Shown: positions 1-7,773, numbered from the stretch's first letter. The stretch is DNA of 17,089 bases from an uncultured Methylophilaceae bacterium (GCA_938084195.1 CALKDJ010000069.1:1-17089); one strand, 5' to 3'. Numbers and translations: made by a program. Notes: generated from the sequence alone by a model not told the origin.

Positions 1-1383
1 AATAATTTGCTTGAGAAGCATAAAATTGTTGAGACTTTGGTAGAGAAACAAGACGCCCCAAAACAAAAAATCATTAAAAATTTAGTAAATAAACAAAATA
101 TTAATAAACTTGAGCGTTTGCTCGCTAACTTACATCCAGCAGATATAGCAGACATACTAGAATCTTTACCGATTGAGGGAAGATTAATTATTTGGGATTT
201 AGTTAAGGTAGAGAATGATGGTGATATTCTTGTTGAGGTATCAGATGCAGTAAGGCAAACATTGATTGCAGACATGGATTCTACTGAGTTATTAGCTGCT
301 GCAGAGTATTTAGATACTGATGAAATAGCTGACATCGCCCAGGATCTTCCAGAAGATGTTTTACAAAATTTGTTAGAGAGTCTTGATGTACAAAATAGAG
401 AGCGACTCGAGTCAGCTTTATCATATCCAGAGAGTACAGTAGGAGCCTTAATGGACTATGATGTTGTTACTATTCGTGACAACGTAAATCTTGAGGTTGT
501 TTTAAATTATTTAAGGAAATTAGGAAAATTACCTAGCAATACAGATAAATTATTTGTTGTTAATTCAAATGGTATTATTTTAGGCATCCTTTCACTTAAG
601 GCTATAGTAGTAAGTGATCAAATGGCTAAAGTTAAAGATGTTATGTCATCAGAACTTGTATTATTCGGTCCTGACGATTTAGCTGAGGAAGCATCTGATG
701 CCTTTGAAAGATACGATTTAATAACGGCACCAGTCGTAGATAAAAAAAATAAGCTTATTGGTAGACTTTCAGTGGATGCAGTTGTTGATTTTATTAAAGA
801 AGATGCAGAAAATGAAAAACTATCAATGGCTGGCTTAAGAGAAGAGGAAGATTTATTCTCATCTATTTGGAAGTCAGTAAAAAATAGATGGGCATGGTTA
901 GCGATTAATCTTGTCACTGCTATTGTCGCTTCTAGGGTTATTGGTGTATTTGAGGGTTCCATTGAAAAAGTTGTTGCCTTGGCTGCTTTAATGCCTATAG
1001 TGGCCGGAATTGGTGGAAATTCAGGTAATCAAACTACTACTATGATCGTAAGAGGGCTAGCCCTTGGTCAGGTAAATTTAACAAATATTCAAAGATTAAT
1101 TTATAAAGAACTTGGGGTAGCATTACTTAATGGAATTTTATGGGGAAGTGTACTTGGTGTCTTTGCATTTATTCTTTATGAGAATATATATTTAGGACTT
1201 GTGATGACAGGTGCAATGATTTTGAATTTACTTTTATCAGCTGTTATGGGAGTCATGATTCCACTTTTATTAAGTAAATTTGGTAGAGATCCAGCTGTTG
1301 GATCAAGTATATTGATCACAGCAATGACAGATAGTGGAGGTTTCTTTATATTTTTAGGATTGGCAACATTAGTTTTGCTATAG
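1..1383 (+). CDS. mgtE: Magnesium transporter MgtE (5' end outside window)
   Basis: MgtE-family Mg2+ channel of the inner membrane. The reading frame is open to base 1; a TTG at 7 is possible, but the real start is probably upstream, so I treat the gene as 5'-partial. Numbering from that TTG: a cytoplasmic MgtE N domain with the HPADIADILESLP motif near 43-55, two CBS domains (about 140-265, beginning at YPESTVGALM), a connecting helix around 280-295, then five membrane segments. The family signature GIGGNSGNQ lies at 334-342. The last membrane segment has GRDPAVGSS followed by TDSGG, whose Asp (about 442) matches the conserved Mg2+-site Asp of the family. By family knowledge, the N and CBS domains sense cytosolic Mg2+ and gate the pore. 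The C-terminus is complete (TAG stop). The next gene follows after 7 bases, so they are probably co-transcribed. Confidence 0.95.
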   Translation, partial: NNLLEKHKIVETLVEKQDAPKQKIIKNLVNKQNINKLERLLANLHPADIADILESLPIEGRLIIWDLVKVENDGDILVEVSDAVRQTLIADMDSTELLAAAEYLDTDEIADIAQDLPEDVLQNLLESLDVQNRERLESALSYPESTVGALMDYDVVTIRDNVNLEVVLNYLRKLGKLPSNTDKLFVVNSNGIILGILSLKAIVVSDQMAKVKDVMSSELVLFGPDDLAEEASDAFERYDLITAPVVDKKNKLIGRLSVDAVVDFIKEDAENEKLSMAGLREEEDLFSSIWKSVKNRWAWLAINLVTAIVASRVIGVFEGSIEKVVALAALMPIVAGIGGNSGNQTTTMIVRGLALGQVNLTNIQRLIYKELGVALLNGILWGSVLGVFAFILYENIYLGLVMTGAMILNLLLSAVMGVMIPLLLSKFGRDPAVGSSILITAMTDSGGFFIFLGLATLVLL

Positions 1384-1390
1384 TACTTAT

Positions 1391-2668
1391 ATGAATAAAT
1401 TTGAAATTTTAAAAAATAATTTAAATCTTGAGTTTTTATTATCTTTTAGCACTCTGATGGAATTAGGTATTATTATTACCTCAGGAATCATAGTTTTCTT
1501 CTTACATCAATGGTCAATTGCATCAATAGCTAATTCAAGTAAAGGAAATTGGAAATTTGCTGGAGATGCTTTTAGCAAAATTGTTAATCCAATTATCTTT
1601 TCAATTATTATTTTAATATCTAGTTATATTTTAAATGTATACCAAGATACAAATTTGTTAGATATCGCGCAAATATTGGCAATGGCATTAATTCTTATTA
1701 GATTGGTAGTTTACTTAGTAAGATATATTCTCCAACCAAATCCTTTATTAAACGCTTATGAAAATATTTTAAGTTTTATTTTATGGATTTTTGTTGCACT
1801 ATATTTGTTCGGCATATTAAAACCCATTCTAAATACTCTTGAATCAATTACATTCAGTTTTGGAGAAAAAGATTTCTCTATTTTACTTGTAATTCAACTA
1901 CTTATAGGTATTTTTGTATCAATTATTGTTGCAATGACTTTGGGCCGTTTTATAGAAAATAGATTAATGAAAATTAATCAGTTGAGCCTTAATGGAAGAG
2001 TAATGATTAATAAAGTTTTACGTATTGCACTTTATGTCATTGCTGTTGTTATTGCATTAGACACAATAGGACTTGACCTTACATTTCTTTCAGTGTTTGG
2101 TGGTGCTTTTGGTGTTGGCCTAGCTTTTGGTATGCAAAAAATTGCAAGCAATTATATTTCAGGATTTACTATTTTATTAGATAAATCTGTACAGATTGGT
2201 GATATTTTGACAATTGGAGAGCACTATGGAATTGTAAACTCAATTCAGTCGCGTTACACAGTTCTCAGAAAGTTAGATGGTGTAGAGGTTATTATCCCGA
2301 ATGAAACTTTGATTGCTGAAAATATAGTTAATCATACATCTTCAGATCGTAAAGTAAGAGTGGCTATTGATATCCAAATTGGTTATAACTCATCGGTTGA
2401 TGAGGCCACTAAGATTATGCTTAGTTGTTGTAATGCTCAAGAGCGAGTTATAAAAGAAAATCCAGAACCCACTGTATATTTAATGAATTTTGGTGAAAGT
2501 GGAATCGATCTCAAACTTGTTTTCTTTATCTTAGATGCTGAAGAAGGAACCTATCGTCTTAGATCTGATATTAATAAGGAAATTTGGAAACAATTTACTG
2601 AAAAAAATATTGAGATACCTTTCCCACAAAGAGTTATTCATATTAATAAAAATGATAATATAAATTGA
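1391..2668 (+). CDS. MscS-family mechanosensitive ion channel
   Basis: Small-conductance mechanosensitive channel family protein of the inner membrane, expected to open under membrane tension and release osmolytes during hypo-osmotic shock. The 425 residues exceed the roughly 286 of E. coli MscS. The extra length is N-terminal: hydrophobic segments near 22-40, 65-82, 95-113, 125-145 and 162-183 precede the MscS core. The core has a membrane segment near 207-225, then the Gly/Ala-rich pore helix at about 232-257 (GGAFGVGLAFGMQ). Next comes the beta domain, with DKSVQIGD near 264-271, a Leu-Arg-Lys turn and IPNETLI at 302-308. The C-terminus has the usual IPFPQRVIHI strand. The start ATG lies 7 bases after the mgtE stop, with no clear Shine-Dalgarno, suggesting translational coupling. 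Pairing with mgtE makes a small ion/osmotic homeostasis unit (inference). The family is certain; the exact subfamily is not, so no symbol is given. Confidence 0.92.
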   Translation: MNKFEILKNNLNLEFLLSFSTLMELGIIITSGIIVFFLHQWSIASIANSSKGNWKFAGDAFSKIVNPIIFSIIILISSYILNVYQDTNLLDIAQILAMALILIRLVVYLVRYILQPNPLLNAYENILSFILWIFVALYLFGILKPILNTLESITFSFGEKDFSILLVIQLLIGIFVSIIVAMTLGRFIENRLMKINQLSLNGRVMINKVLRIALYVIAVVIALDTIGLDLTFLSVFGGAFGVGLAFGMQKIASNYISGFTILLDKSVQIGDILTIGEHYGIVNSIQSRYTVLRKLDGVEVIIPNETLIAENIVNHTSSDRKVRVAIDIQIGYNSSVDEATKIMLSCCNAQERVIKENPEPTVYLMNFGESGIDLKLVFFILDAEEGTYRLRSDINKEIWKQFTEKNIEIPFPQRVIHINKNDNIN

Positions 2669-2673
2669 GGACT

Positions 2674-2702
2674 AAAAAAAACCAGCTTAAGCTGGTTTTT
2701 TT
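2674..2702. terminator. Bidirectional intrinsic terminator
   Basis: Eight A, then the perfect palindrome CCAGCTTAAGCTGG (2682-2695), then seven T. The stem has a GC-rich core (CCAGC/GCTGG) with a TTAA loop and can extend through A-T pairs. It begins 5 bases after the MscS-family stop and lies 13 bases beyond the rpmG stop on the other strand. It therefore has the right shape and place to end both convergent transcripts. Confidence 0.9.
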
Positions 2703-2715
2703 AGAAAATAGAATT

Positions 2716-2871
2716 TTATTTAATTTTATTCTCTTTATACAAGACGTGTTTTCTTGCTTTAGGGTCAAATTTCATTATTTCCAATTTCTCCGTCATGGTT
2801 CTTTTATTTTTAGTAGTGGTATAAAAGTGCCCAGTACCTGCGGTTGAATTTAAACGTATTTTCTCTCTCAT
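2716..2871 (-). CDS. rpmG: 50S ribosomal protein L33
   Basis: Large-subunit ribosomal protein L33, 51 residues from the chosen start. The translation begins [20 protein letters not shown], continues with TKNKRT, and ends YKENKIK, closely matching the bacterial L33 pattern (E. coli is 55 residues). There is no cysteine, so this is the zinc-independent form. Two ATG codons are adjacent (2872-2874 and 2869-2871). An AAGGA Shine-Dalgarno at 2878-2882 lies 6 bases before the second ATG but only 3 before the first, so the second is preferred; using the first adds one Met. It lies 9 bases downstream of rpmB and is surely co-transcribed with it. rpmB-rpmG is a widely conserved pair. The transcript ends at the palindromic terminator 13 bases beyond the stop. 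Confidence 0.95.
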   Translation of the reverse strand: MREKIRLNSTAGTGHFYTTTKNKRTMTEKLEIMKFDPKARKHVLYKENKIK

Positions 2872-2880
2872 CATAGTTCC

Positions 2881-3117
2881 TTAGATTTTTTTACCTTCAG
2901 ATCGCATCTTTGCTATGACTGCATCAATACCAAGTTTATCAATAGTTCTTAGTGCAGCACTTGAAATTCTCATAGAAACCCAACGATTTTCACTTTCAAC
3001 CCAGAATTTACGGTTCTGTAGGTTTGGAAGGAAACGTCTTCTAGTTCTATTGTTAGCATGAGATACATTATTTCCTGCAACAGGTTTTTTACCAGTTACT
3101 TCGCATTCTCGAGTCAT
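2881..3117 (-). CDS. rpmB: 50S ribosomal protein L28
   Basis: Large-subunit ribosomal protein L28, 78 residues, the same length class as E. coli L28. Recognisable segments are the N-terminal [17 protein letters not shown], then RRRFLPNLQ near 27-35, FWVESE near 38-43 and the C-terminal [19 protein letters not shown]. It has only one Cys and lacks the four-Cys zinc site found in some L28 proteins. The start is supported by AAAGGT (3126-3131), nine bases upstream of the ATG. It leads directly into rpmG. In many proteobacteria radC and coaBC-dut lie next to this pair; here coaBC-dut is directly upstream on the same strand and radC is absent from the interval. The leader holds an inverted repeat (3139-3185) and a candidate promoter. 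Confidence 0.97.
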   Translation of the reverse strand: MTRECEVTGKKPVAGNNVSHANNRTRRRFLPNLQNRKFWVESENRWVSMRISSAALRTIDKLGIDAVIAKMRSEGKKI

Positions 3118-3138
3118 TTTAAATTACCTTTAGTATTT

Positions 3139-3185
3139 CTTGAAAAAGACGCTTATTAAACCATATAAAGCACTGTCTTTTCAAG
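3139..3185. repeat. Long imperfect inverted repeat upstream of rpmB
   Basis: Left arm CTTGAAAAAGAC (3139-3150) and right arm GTCTTTTCAAG (3175-3185) are reverse complements except for one extra A. The interior adds GCTTAT (3151-3156) against ATAAAGC (3166-3172), so the element can fold into about 17 pairs with a small bulge. Read as rpmB leader RNA it is not followed by a U run, so it is not a standard terminator for dut. Read on the plus strand, the right arm is followed by a T-rich stretch (3186-3200), which is terminator-like, but no plus-strand gene reads into it. It could be an mRNA leader hairpin, an RNA-processing site or an operator-like dyad overlapping the rpmB promoter. Confidence 0.6.
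3155..3184 (-). promoter_or_regulatory. Candidate promoter for rpmB-rpmG
   Basis: On the minus strand there is TTGAAA (3179-3184) as a possible -35 and TTTAAT (3155-3160) as a possible -10, with an 18-base spacer. Both lie within the inverted repeat. Matches to consensus are moderate and the DNA is AT-rich, so this is tentative; read-through from coaBC-dut is the alternative. Confidence 0.3.
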
Positions 3186-3191
3186 TCTTTT

Positions 3192-3644
3192 TTATGTTTT
3201 TCCTGTGCTCCCAAAACCACCTTCACCCCTCTCAGAACTTTCAAAATCATTTACTAAATTAAAAGAAGCTTGATAAACAGGAACAAGGACTAATTGTGCA
3301 ATCCTCTCTAACGGGTTAATAATAAATTCCTTGTCTCCACGATTCCAGCAAGAAATTAGAAGTTCTCCTTGATAGTCAGAATCTATTAAGCCGACAAGAT
3401 TTCCAAGAACAATCCCATGTTTATGTCCAAGTCCAGAACGAGGAAGAATTAAAGCTGCATAGCCTGGATTTTTTATATAAATAGAAATACCACTAGGGAT
3501 AAGCTCAGTTTCACCTGGATTAATAACTAACTCTTTTTCTATACAGGCTCTTAAATCAAGTCCTGCAGATCCAGCAGAACCATAACTTGGTAGATGCTCC
3601 TTGATTAGGGGATTTAGAATTTTATAGTCAATTGATAAGCTCAT
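3192..3644 (-). CDS. dut: dUTP diphosphatase (dUTPase)
   Basis: Deoxyuridine triphosphatase, which converts dUTP to dUMP and pyrophosphate. This keeps uracil out of DNA and supplies dUMP for thymidylate synthesis. It is a homotrimeric cytosolic enzyme. All five family motifs are visible: GSAGLDLRA (motif 1), PRSGLG (motif 2), [11 protein letters not shown] with the catalytic Asp (motif 3), [11 protein letters not shown] (motif 4) and the C-terminal [10 protein letters not shown] (motif 5). The 150-residue length fits the family. I chose the ATG at 3642-3644 because the protein then begins [10 protein letters not shown], as homologues do; an upstream in-frame ATG at 3683 would add a non-homologous Lys-rich tail inside coaBC. 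The start overlaps the end of coaBC by 17 bases, the conserved coaBC-dut arrangement. Confidence 0.96.
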   Translation of the reverse strand: MSLSIDYKILNPLIKEHLPSYGSAGSAGLDLRACIEKELVINPGETELIPSGISIYIKNPGYAALILPRSGLGHKHGIVLGNLVGLIDSDYQGELLISCWNRGDKEFIINPLERIAQLVLVPVYQASFNLVNDFESSERGEGGFGSTGKT

Positions 3645-4824
3645 TTTCTTTTTCTTTCGAGTAAATTTTAAATATATGTTCAAGAATCATTAAAGATAAA
3701 TCTGTTTTAGTACCCACTTGTAATTTTATTTCCCCACTTTTATCGATAATAGCCACTTTTGTACTTGTCTTTCCCATTGATTCTTTTATGAGGTTGCCTA
3801 CAATCATATCTAATCTTTTCTCAACTAATTTTTTCCTGGCATTTTGTTCCAGATCTTCCGATTCCGCTGCAAATCCCACTAAAAAAGTATTTTTATTCTT
3901 TAATCCTATTGTTCCAAGAATATCCTCAGTTTTTAATAGGTCTATCGTAATTTTGGACTTTTTCTTAATTTTTCCGTATACAGGTTTAGGCTTAAAGTCT
4001 GAGATAGCAGCTGCGCTAATATATATATCACTCATCACAATTTCAGCATTAACAAACTTTTGCATTTGACTATGGTTATCAGCTTCTATTGTTTTTATGC
4101 AGGATGGGAAATTGTAGTTACTCTTAGCTTTAATAACGGTAACTTCAGCGCCAAATTTATAGGCAGCTTTAGCCAGATTTAATCCCATTAATCCTGAGCT
4201 AAGATTAGTTATGACTCTTGCCTCGTCAATTTTTTCAAAAGTAGCACCTGATGAAATCAAAATATTTTTACCTTTAAATAAATTTTTTACCATCGATTTT
4301 TCTACATCAAGCATCAAAGTTTCAAAATTTATAAACCTTCCCATGCCATGATCGCCACAGGCGTGTTCCCCACTTTCAGGACCAGAAATCAAAATCCCAT
4401 CCTTTTTTATAGTATTTATATTTCTTTGGGTTGCATGATTATCATACATCTCTACATTCATAGCTGGAGCCACAAGAAGTGGACATTTCCTAGCAAGGCA
4501 TAAATTAGATAACAAATCATCGGCATTACCATGCGCAAGTTTTGCAATGAAATTTGCTGAAGATGGTGCTATTAATATTAAGTCAGCAGTTCTGGATAGA
4601 TTGATATGAGCCATACCATTACCTTCAGATGAATCCCACATATTCTCAAGTACAGGATTTCCAGATAATGCTTGCAAAGTTAAGGGGGTGATAAATTCTT
4701 TAGCAGATTTTGTCATAATTACTTGTACAAAATAATCATTTTGACGCAGTTGCCTTATTAAATCTGCAGTCTTATATGCAGCAATACTTCCAGTCACTCC
4801 AAGTAATATCTTCTTTTTAAGCAT
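3628..4824 (-). CDS. coaBC: Bifunctional phosphopantothenoylcysteine decarboxylase / phosphopantothenate-cysteine ligase
   Basis: Bifunctional coenzyme A enzyme. CoaB joins 4'-phosphopantothenate to cysteine with CTP; CoaC then decarboxylates the product to 4'-phosphopantetheine using FMN. The 398 residues begin [18 protein letters not shown], the flavoprotein start. The CoaC domain (about 1-180) has the His-containing [20 protein letters not shown] segment and the substrate-binding [10 protein letters not shown]. The CoaB domain starts near [13 protein letters not shown] and contains [24 protein letters not shown] and [11 protein letters not shown] longer frame reaching 4923 would add 33 unrelated residues overlapping the divergent gene, so the ATG at 4822-4824 is preferred. 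No Shine-Dalgarno is seen before it. A TATACT box lies only 9 bases upstream and a perfect TATAAT further up (4858-4863). Confidence 0.96.
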   Translation of the reverse strand: MLKKKILLGVTGSIAAYKTADLIRQLRQNDYFVQVIMTKSAKEFITPLTLQALSGNPVLENMWDSSEGNGMAHINLSRTADLILIAPSSANFIAKLAHGNADDLLSNLCLARKCPLLVAPAMNVEMYDNHATQRNINTIKKDGILISGPESGEHACGDHGMGRFINFETLMLDVEKSMVKNLFKGKNILISSGATFEKIDEARVITNLSSGLMGLNLAKAAYKFGAEVTVIKAKSNYNFPSCIKTIEADNHSQMQKFVNAEIVMSDIYISAAAISDFKPKPVYGKIKKKSKITIDLLKTEDILGTIGLKNKNTFLVGFAAESEDLEQNARKKLVEKRLDMIVGNLIKESMGKTSTKVAIIDKSGEIKLQVGTKTDLSLMILEHIFKIYSKEKENELIN

Positions 4825-4869
4825 AGTTAAGATAGTATAAGGTATTCGAAAGATTAAATTATAGCAAAT
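4825..4869. promoter_or_regulatory. Divergent promoter region, coaBC / DUF429 gene
   Basis: This 45-base divergent spacer must serve coaBC (-) and the DUF429 gene (+). AGTATAAG (4834-4841) gives TATACT on the minus strand and TATAAG on the plus strand. On the minus strand there is also a perfect TATAAT (4858-4863), about 33 bases upstream of the coaBC ATG. No convincing -35 boxes accompany any of them. Assignment rests on position and -10-like sequence only. Confidence 0.4.
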
Positions 4870-5556
4870 ATGGATACAATTTTTGGTATTGATGGATGTA
4901 AATCTGGATGGTTTGTTGCTCAATCACAAGATAATAAAACCATAAACTTCATGCTAATTGAATCCTTAGATAGTATTAATGACTTTACTAAAAAATCTGC
5001 AGTTGTGGGTATTGACATCCCACTTGAGCTTCATGAAAAGGGAACAAGAATGGCGGAAAAAGAGGCAAGAGTAATCTTAGGCCGACGAGCATCTACAATT
5101 TTTTCTCCTCCAGCAATTAAAACATTAAATGCTAAAACCTATTTCGACGCCTGTCGAATTAATTATAACGAGGAAGGAAAAAAAATTTCAAAACAAACAT
5201 GGCACATCTTTTATAAGATAAAAGAAGCACGTAAAATTTACCTTGATAAAGCTTCTAATAAAAAACTTTTTGAGATACATCCAGAACTAAGCTTTATGGC
5301 TATGAACCATATGCAGGTTTTAATCGATAGTAAAAAAACCATCGAGGGAAGAAAAAAGCGACTTAAATTAATCAAAGGCTACTACCCATCTTTTAGTTTT
5401 GATGATGTTAGAAGAAAATTCTCAAGTAAGGATGTTGCTGACGATGATATCTTGGATGCAATTGCAGTATTATGGTCAACACAAAAAATAATTGATAACA
5501 TAGCTTCCTATGTCCCAAAAAAACCTGAGACTCCAAAGAGTAAAATATATTTTTAA
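4870..5556 (+). CDS. DUF429 family protein, predicted RNase H-fold enzyme
   Basis: A 228-residue protein of the DUF429 family (COG4923-like, predicted RNase H-like fold). Function is unproven. The family pattern is clear: FGIDGCKSGWF at the N-terminus, where Asp8 would be the first acidic site; VVGIDIPLEL near 45-54; EARVILGRRASTIFSPP near 66-82; EIHPELSF near 135-142; and the acidic DDDILDAIAVLW near 193-204. These acidic positions resemble a metal-binding nuclease centre, which is inference from the fold prediction. No signal peptide or membrane segment is seen, so it is probably cytosolic. It is divergent from coaBC and 29 bases upstream of cstA without a terminator, so it may share cstA's transcript. 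The start ATG has no clear Shine-Dalgarno. Base composition looks like its neighbours. Confidence 0.85.
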   Translation: MDTIFGIDGCKSGWFVAQSQDNKTINFMLIESLDSINDFTKKSAVVGIDIPLELHEKGTRMAEKEARVILGRRASTIFSPPAIKTLNAKTYFDACRINYNEEGKKISKQTWHIFYKIKEARKIYLDKASNKKLFEIHPELSFMAMNHMQVLIDSKKTIEGRKKRLKLIKGYYPSFSFDDVRRKFSSKDVADDDILDAIAVLWSTQKIIDNIASYVPKKPETPKSKIYF

Positions 5557-5585
5557 TAATTTAAAAAAATACAAGTGATGCTTTT

Positions 5586-7598
5586 ATGAAAAAAATTGGT
5601 TGGATTATTATTTCATTAATTGGAGCTTTTGCTTTTGCGCTTATTGCTCTACAAAGAGAAGAATCCATAAATGCCATTTGGTTTATTACTGCTGCAATCT
5701 GCATTTACATGGTTGCATATCGCTTTTATGCTGCATGGATTGCCACAAAAGTTTTTGTTCTTGATGAATTTAGGGAAACCCCAGCGGTAAGACTAAGTAA
5801 CAATAGAGATTTTGTACCAACAAATAAATGGGTATTGTTTGGTATTCATTTCGCAGCAATTGCGGGACCTGGACCACTAATTGGCCCCACACTTGCAGCA
5901 CAATTTGGATACCTACCCGGCACAATTTGGATTCTTATTGGAGCTGTTGTTGGTGGGGCAGTGCAAGATATGACAATCCTTTTTTTTTCGGTCAGAAAAA
6001 ATGGAAAAAGTTTAGGACAAATGGCAAAAGAGGAATTAAGTCCGCTTGCCGGTGTTGCCTCACTTATTGGCACTTTTGTAATTATGATCATTTTAATTGC
6101 TGTTTTAGGATTAGTAGTTGTAAATGCAATGAAACACAGTCCATGGGCAACTTCAACAGTTGCTGCCACTATCCCCATCGCAATATTGGTGGGCTTTTAT
6201 ATGCGATTTTTAAGGCCTGGAAGAGTTCTTGAGGCATCTCTATTGGGAGTAACTTTACTTTTAATGGCAGTGTATCTAGGCGGCGTAATTGACCAGTCAG
6301 AAACTTTGAGAGTTTACTTTGATCACGGAGGTCTTTTCTTGGCTTGGTCTATTATTATTTATGGATTTGCTGCAGCAGTTCTTCCAATATGGATGTTATT
6401 AGCTCCTAGAGATTACTTATCAACCTTTGTGAAATTAGGTACCATTATTTTTCTTGCTATAGCAATTGCAATTTTACAACCAGAGATACAAATGCCAGCT
6501 GTAACTCAATTCTCTGATGGGTCAGGACCAATTTTTGGGGGTAGTATATTCCCCTTTGTTTTTATCACAATCGCTTGTGGAGCTATTTCAGGATTTCATG
6601 CTTTGATTTCATCTGGAACTACCCCCAAGTTAATTGATAATGAAAAGCACATTCCAATGATTGGATACGGGGGTATGTTATTGGAATCTTTTGTAGCAAT
6701 TATGGCAATCGTTGCAGCATGTGTATTAGAGCCTGGAATTTATTTTGCAATCAATAGCCCTGCTGGTATTGTTGGGAATGAACCATCAGAAGTTATATCA
6801 AAAATTAATTCATGGGGATTCTCAGTTTCTCTAGAGCAAATGAACCAATTAGCTTCTGATGTAGGAGAATCTACATTATTTGCTCGTACGGGGGGCGCTC
6901 CTTCTTTAGCCGTTGGCATGGCAACTATTTTTGCCAATGCATTTGGGAAGCATTTATTGGCAATGTGGTATCACTTTGCAATTATGTTTGAAGCTGTATT
7001 TATTCTCACGACATTGGATGCAGGGACAAGGGTAGGAAGATTTATGCTTCAGGATATGTTCAGTAACATACACCCCAAATTAGGGGAAACATCATGGTTG
7101 CCTTCCATAATATTATCAAGTGCTATTGTTGTTTTATGTTGGGGATATTTTTTATACATTGGTGTTATTGACCCTAACGGTGGAGTTAATATTCTATGGC
7201 CATTATTTGGAATAGCCAACCAGATGCTAGCGGCAATTGCCTTAAGTGTTGGAACAGCCATACTCATTAAGACCGGTAGAATCAAATTTGCCTGGATAAC
7301 TACAATTCCATTAACTTGGCTGTTAATTATTACAACATCAGCTGCTTATCAAAAAATATTTAGTGATGATATTCGTATAGGATTTCTTGCATCAGCCCAA
7401 TCTATGTCAAATAAAATAATTGAAGGCAACCTGTCCTCTGATGAGATTGATATTTTAGAAAAGTTAATTTTTAATCTAAAACTTGATACCGGAATAACTA
7501 TATTTTTGGTTTCTATTTTATGGATAGTTGTATTTGATGTATTAAGGATAGCTACAAAACAAAAAGATTATGAATTGAAAGAGGTGGCTAATGTTTAA
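5586..7598 (+). CDS. cstA: CstA-family carbon starvation / pyruvate transporter
   Basis: Large inner-membrane transporter of the CstA family, whose characterised members (E. coli CstA and BtsT) import pyruvate, with older reports of peptide uptake. The 670 residues compare with about 700 for E. coli CstA. Many hydrophobic helices run along its length. Family motifs include AGPGPLIGP (93-101), GGAVQDM (123-129), the GSGPIFGGSIFPF region (313-325), SGFHALISSGTTPK (335-348), FARTGGAPSLAVGMA (432-446) and TTLDAGTRVGRFMLQD (475-490). The C-terminal third, with a final helix near 635-655, matches the CstA 5TM region. A hydrophilic insert at about 595-635 precedes the last helix. The stop overlaps the start of a YbdD-type gene by 8 bases, the typical partner arrangement. 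The substrate here is inferred, with pyruvate most likely. Confidence 0.93.
   Translation: MKKIGWIIISLIGAFAFALIALQREESINAIWFITAAICIYMVAYRFYAAWIATKVFVLDEFRETPAVRLSNNRDFVPTNKWVLFGIHFAAIAGPGPLIGPTLAAQFGYLPGTIWILIGAVVGGAVQDMTILFFSVRKNGKSLGQMAKEELSPLAGVASLIGTFVIMIILIAVLGLVVVNAMKHSPWATSTVAATIPIAILVGFYMRFLRPGRVLEASLLGVTLLLMAVYLGGVIDQSETLRVYFDHGGLFLAWSIIIYGFAAAVLPIWMLLAPRDYLSTFVKLGTIIFLAIAIAILQPEIQMPAVTQFSDGSGPIFGGSIFPFVFITIACGAISGFHALISSGTTPKLIDNEKHIPMIGYGGMLLESFVAIMAIVAACVLEPGIYFAINSPAGIVGNEPSEVISKINSWGFSVSLEQMNQLASDVGESTLFARTGGAPSLAVGMATIFANAFGKHLLAMWYHFAIMFEAVFILTTLDAGTRVGRFMLQDMFSNIHPKLGETSWLPSIILSSAIVVLCWGYFLYIGVIDPNGGVNILWPLFGIANQMLAAIALSVGTAILIKTGRIKFAWITTIPLTWLLIITTSAAYQKIFSDDIRIGFLASAQSMSNKIIEGNLSSDEIDILEKLIFNLKLDTGITIFLVSILWIVVFDVLRIATKQKDYELKEVANV
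7581..7585 (+). promoter_or_regulatory. Ribosome binding site for the YbdD-type gene
   Basis: GAGGT lies five bases before the ATG at 7591, inside the last codons of cstA. It is one of the strongest Shine-Dalgarno sequences in the window and fixes the start of the small gene. Confidence 0.75.
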
Positions 7599-7773
7599 TT
7601 TTAAAAAAATATGGAGTGCCATTAGAACTATTAGCGGAGATGATGCTTATGATATTTATTTAAAGCATCACCAAAGCTGTGAAAAGCATCAAAAAAAGGA
7701 ACCAATGACTAGGCAACAATATTATCTAAAAAAATTAGAAGAAAAATGGAGTGGCATAAATCGGTGTTGCTAA
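7591..7773 (+). CDS. YbdD/YjiX-family small protein (CstA partner)
   Basis: A 60-residue protein of the YbdD/YjiX (DUF466, 'Sel_put') family, whose members are regularly encoded just after CstA/BtsT transporters. It has no membrane segment or signal peptide. Conserved features are the central Tyr and His positions (DAYDIYLKHH near 19-28), MTRQQYYLKKLEEKW near 39-53 and the invariant C-terminal RCC. E. coli YbdD likewise ends in RCC. The role is thought to be in transport by the neighbouring CstA protein; the terminal double cysteine suggests metal or redox chemistry, but that is speculation. The start overlaps the cstA stop by 8 bases and has a good GAGGT ribosome site. Its TAA stop is directly adjacent to the lgt stop on the opposite strand. 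Confidence 0.9.
   Translation: MFNFKKIWSAIRTISGDDAYDIYLKHHQSCEKHQKKEPMTRQQYYLKKLEEKWSGINRCC

Noticed and set aside
618..962. Open frame of 114 codons on the minus strand within mgtE
   Set aside because: Lies wholly inside a clearly conserved transporter gene on the other strand; its Ser/Ala-rich translation has no recognisable family and no ribosome site.
2665..2847. Plus-strand open frame of 60 codons after the MscS-family gene
   Set aside because: It runs through the terminator palindrome and antisense to rpmG; rpmG on the minus strand is an unmistakable L33.
3645..3683. Longer dut start giving 13 extra residues
   Set aside because: The added sequence is Lys-rich, unlike dUTPase N-termini, and increases overlap with coaBC from 17 to 56 bases.
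4825..4923. Longer coaBC start giving 33 extra residues
   Set aside because: The extension overlaps the divergent DUF429 gene and its promoter region, and CoaBC homologues begin at the [12 protein letters not shown] segment.
5846..6178. Minus-strand open frame of 110 codons within cstA
   Set aside because: Antisense shadow of conserved transmembrane coding sequence; no promoter, ribosome site or family match seen.
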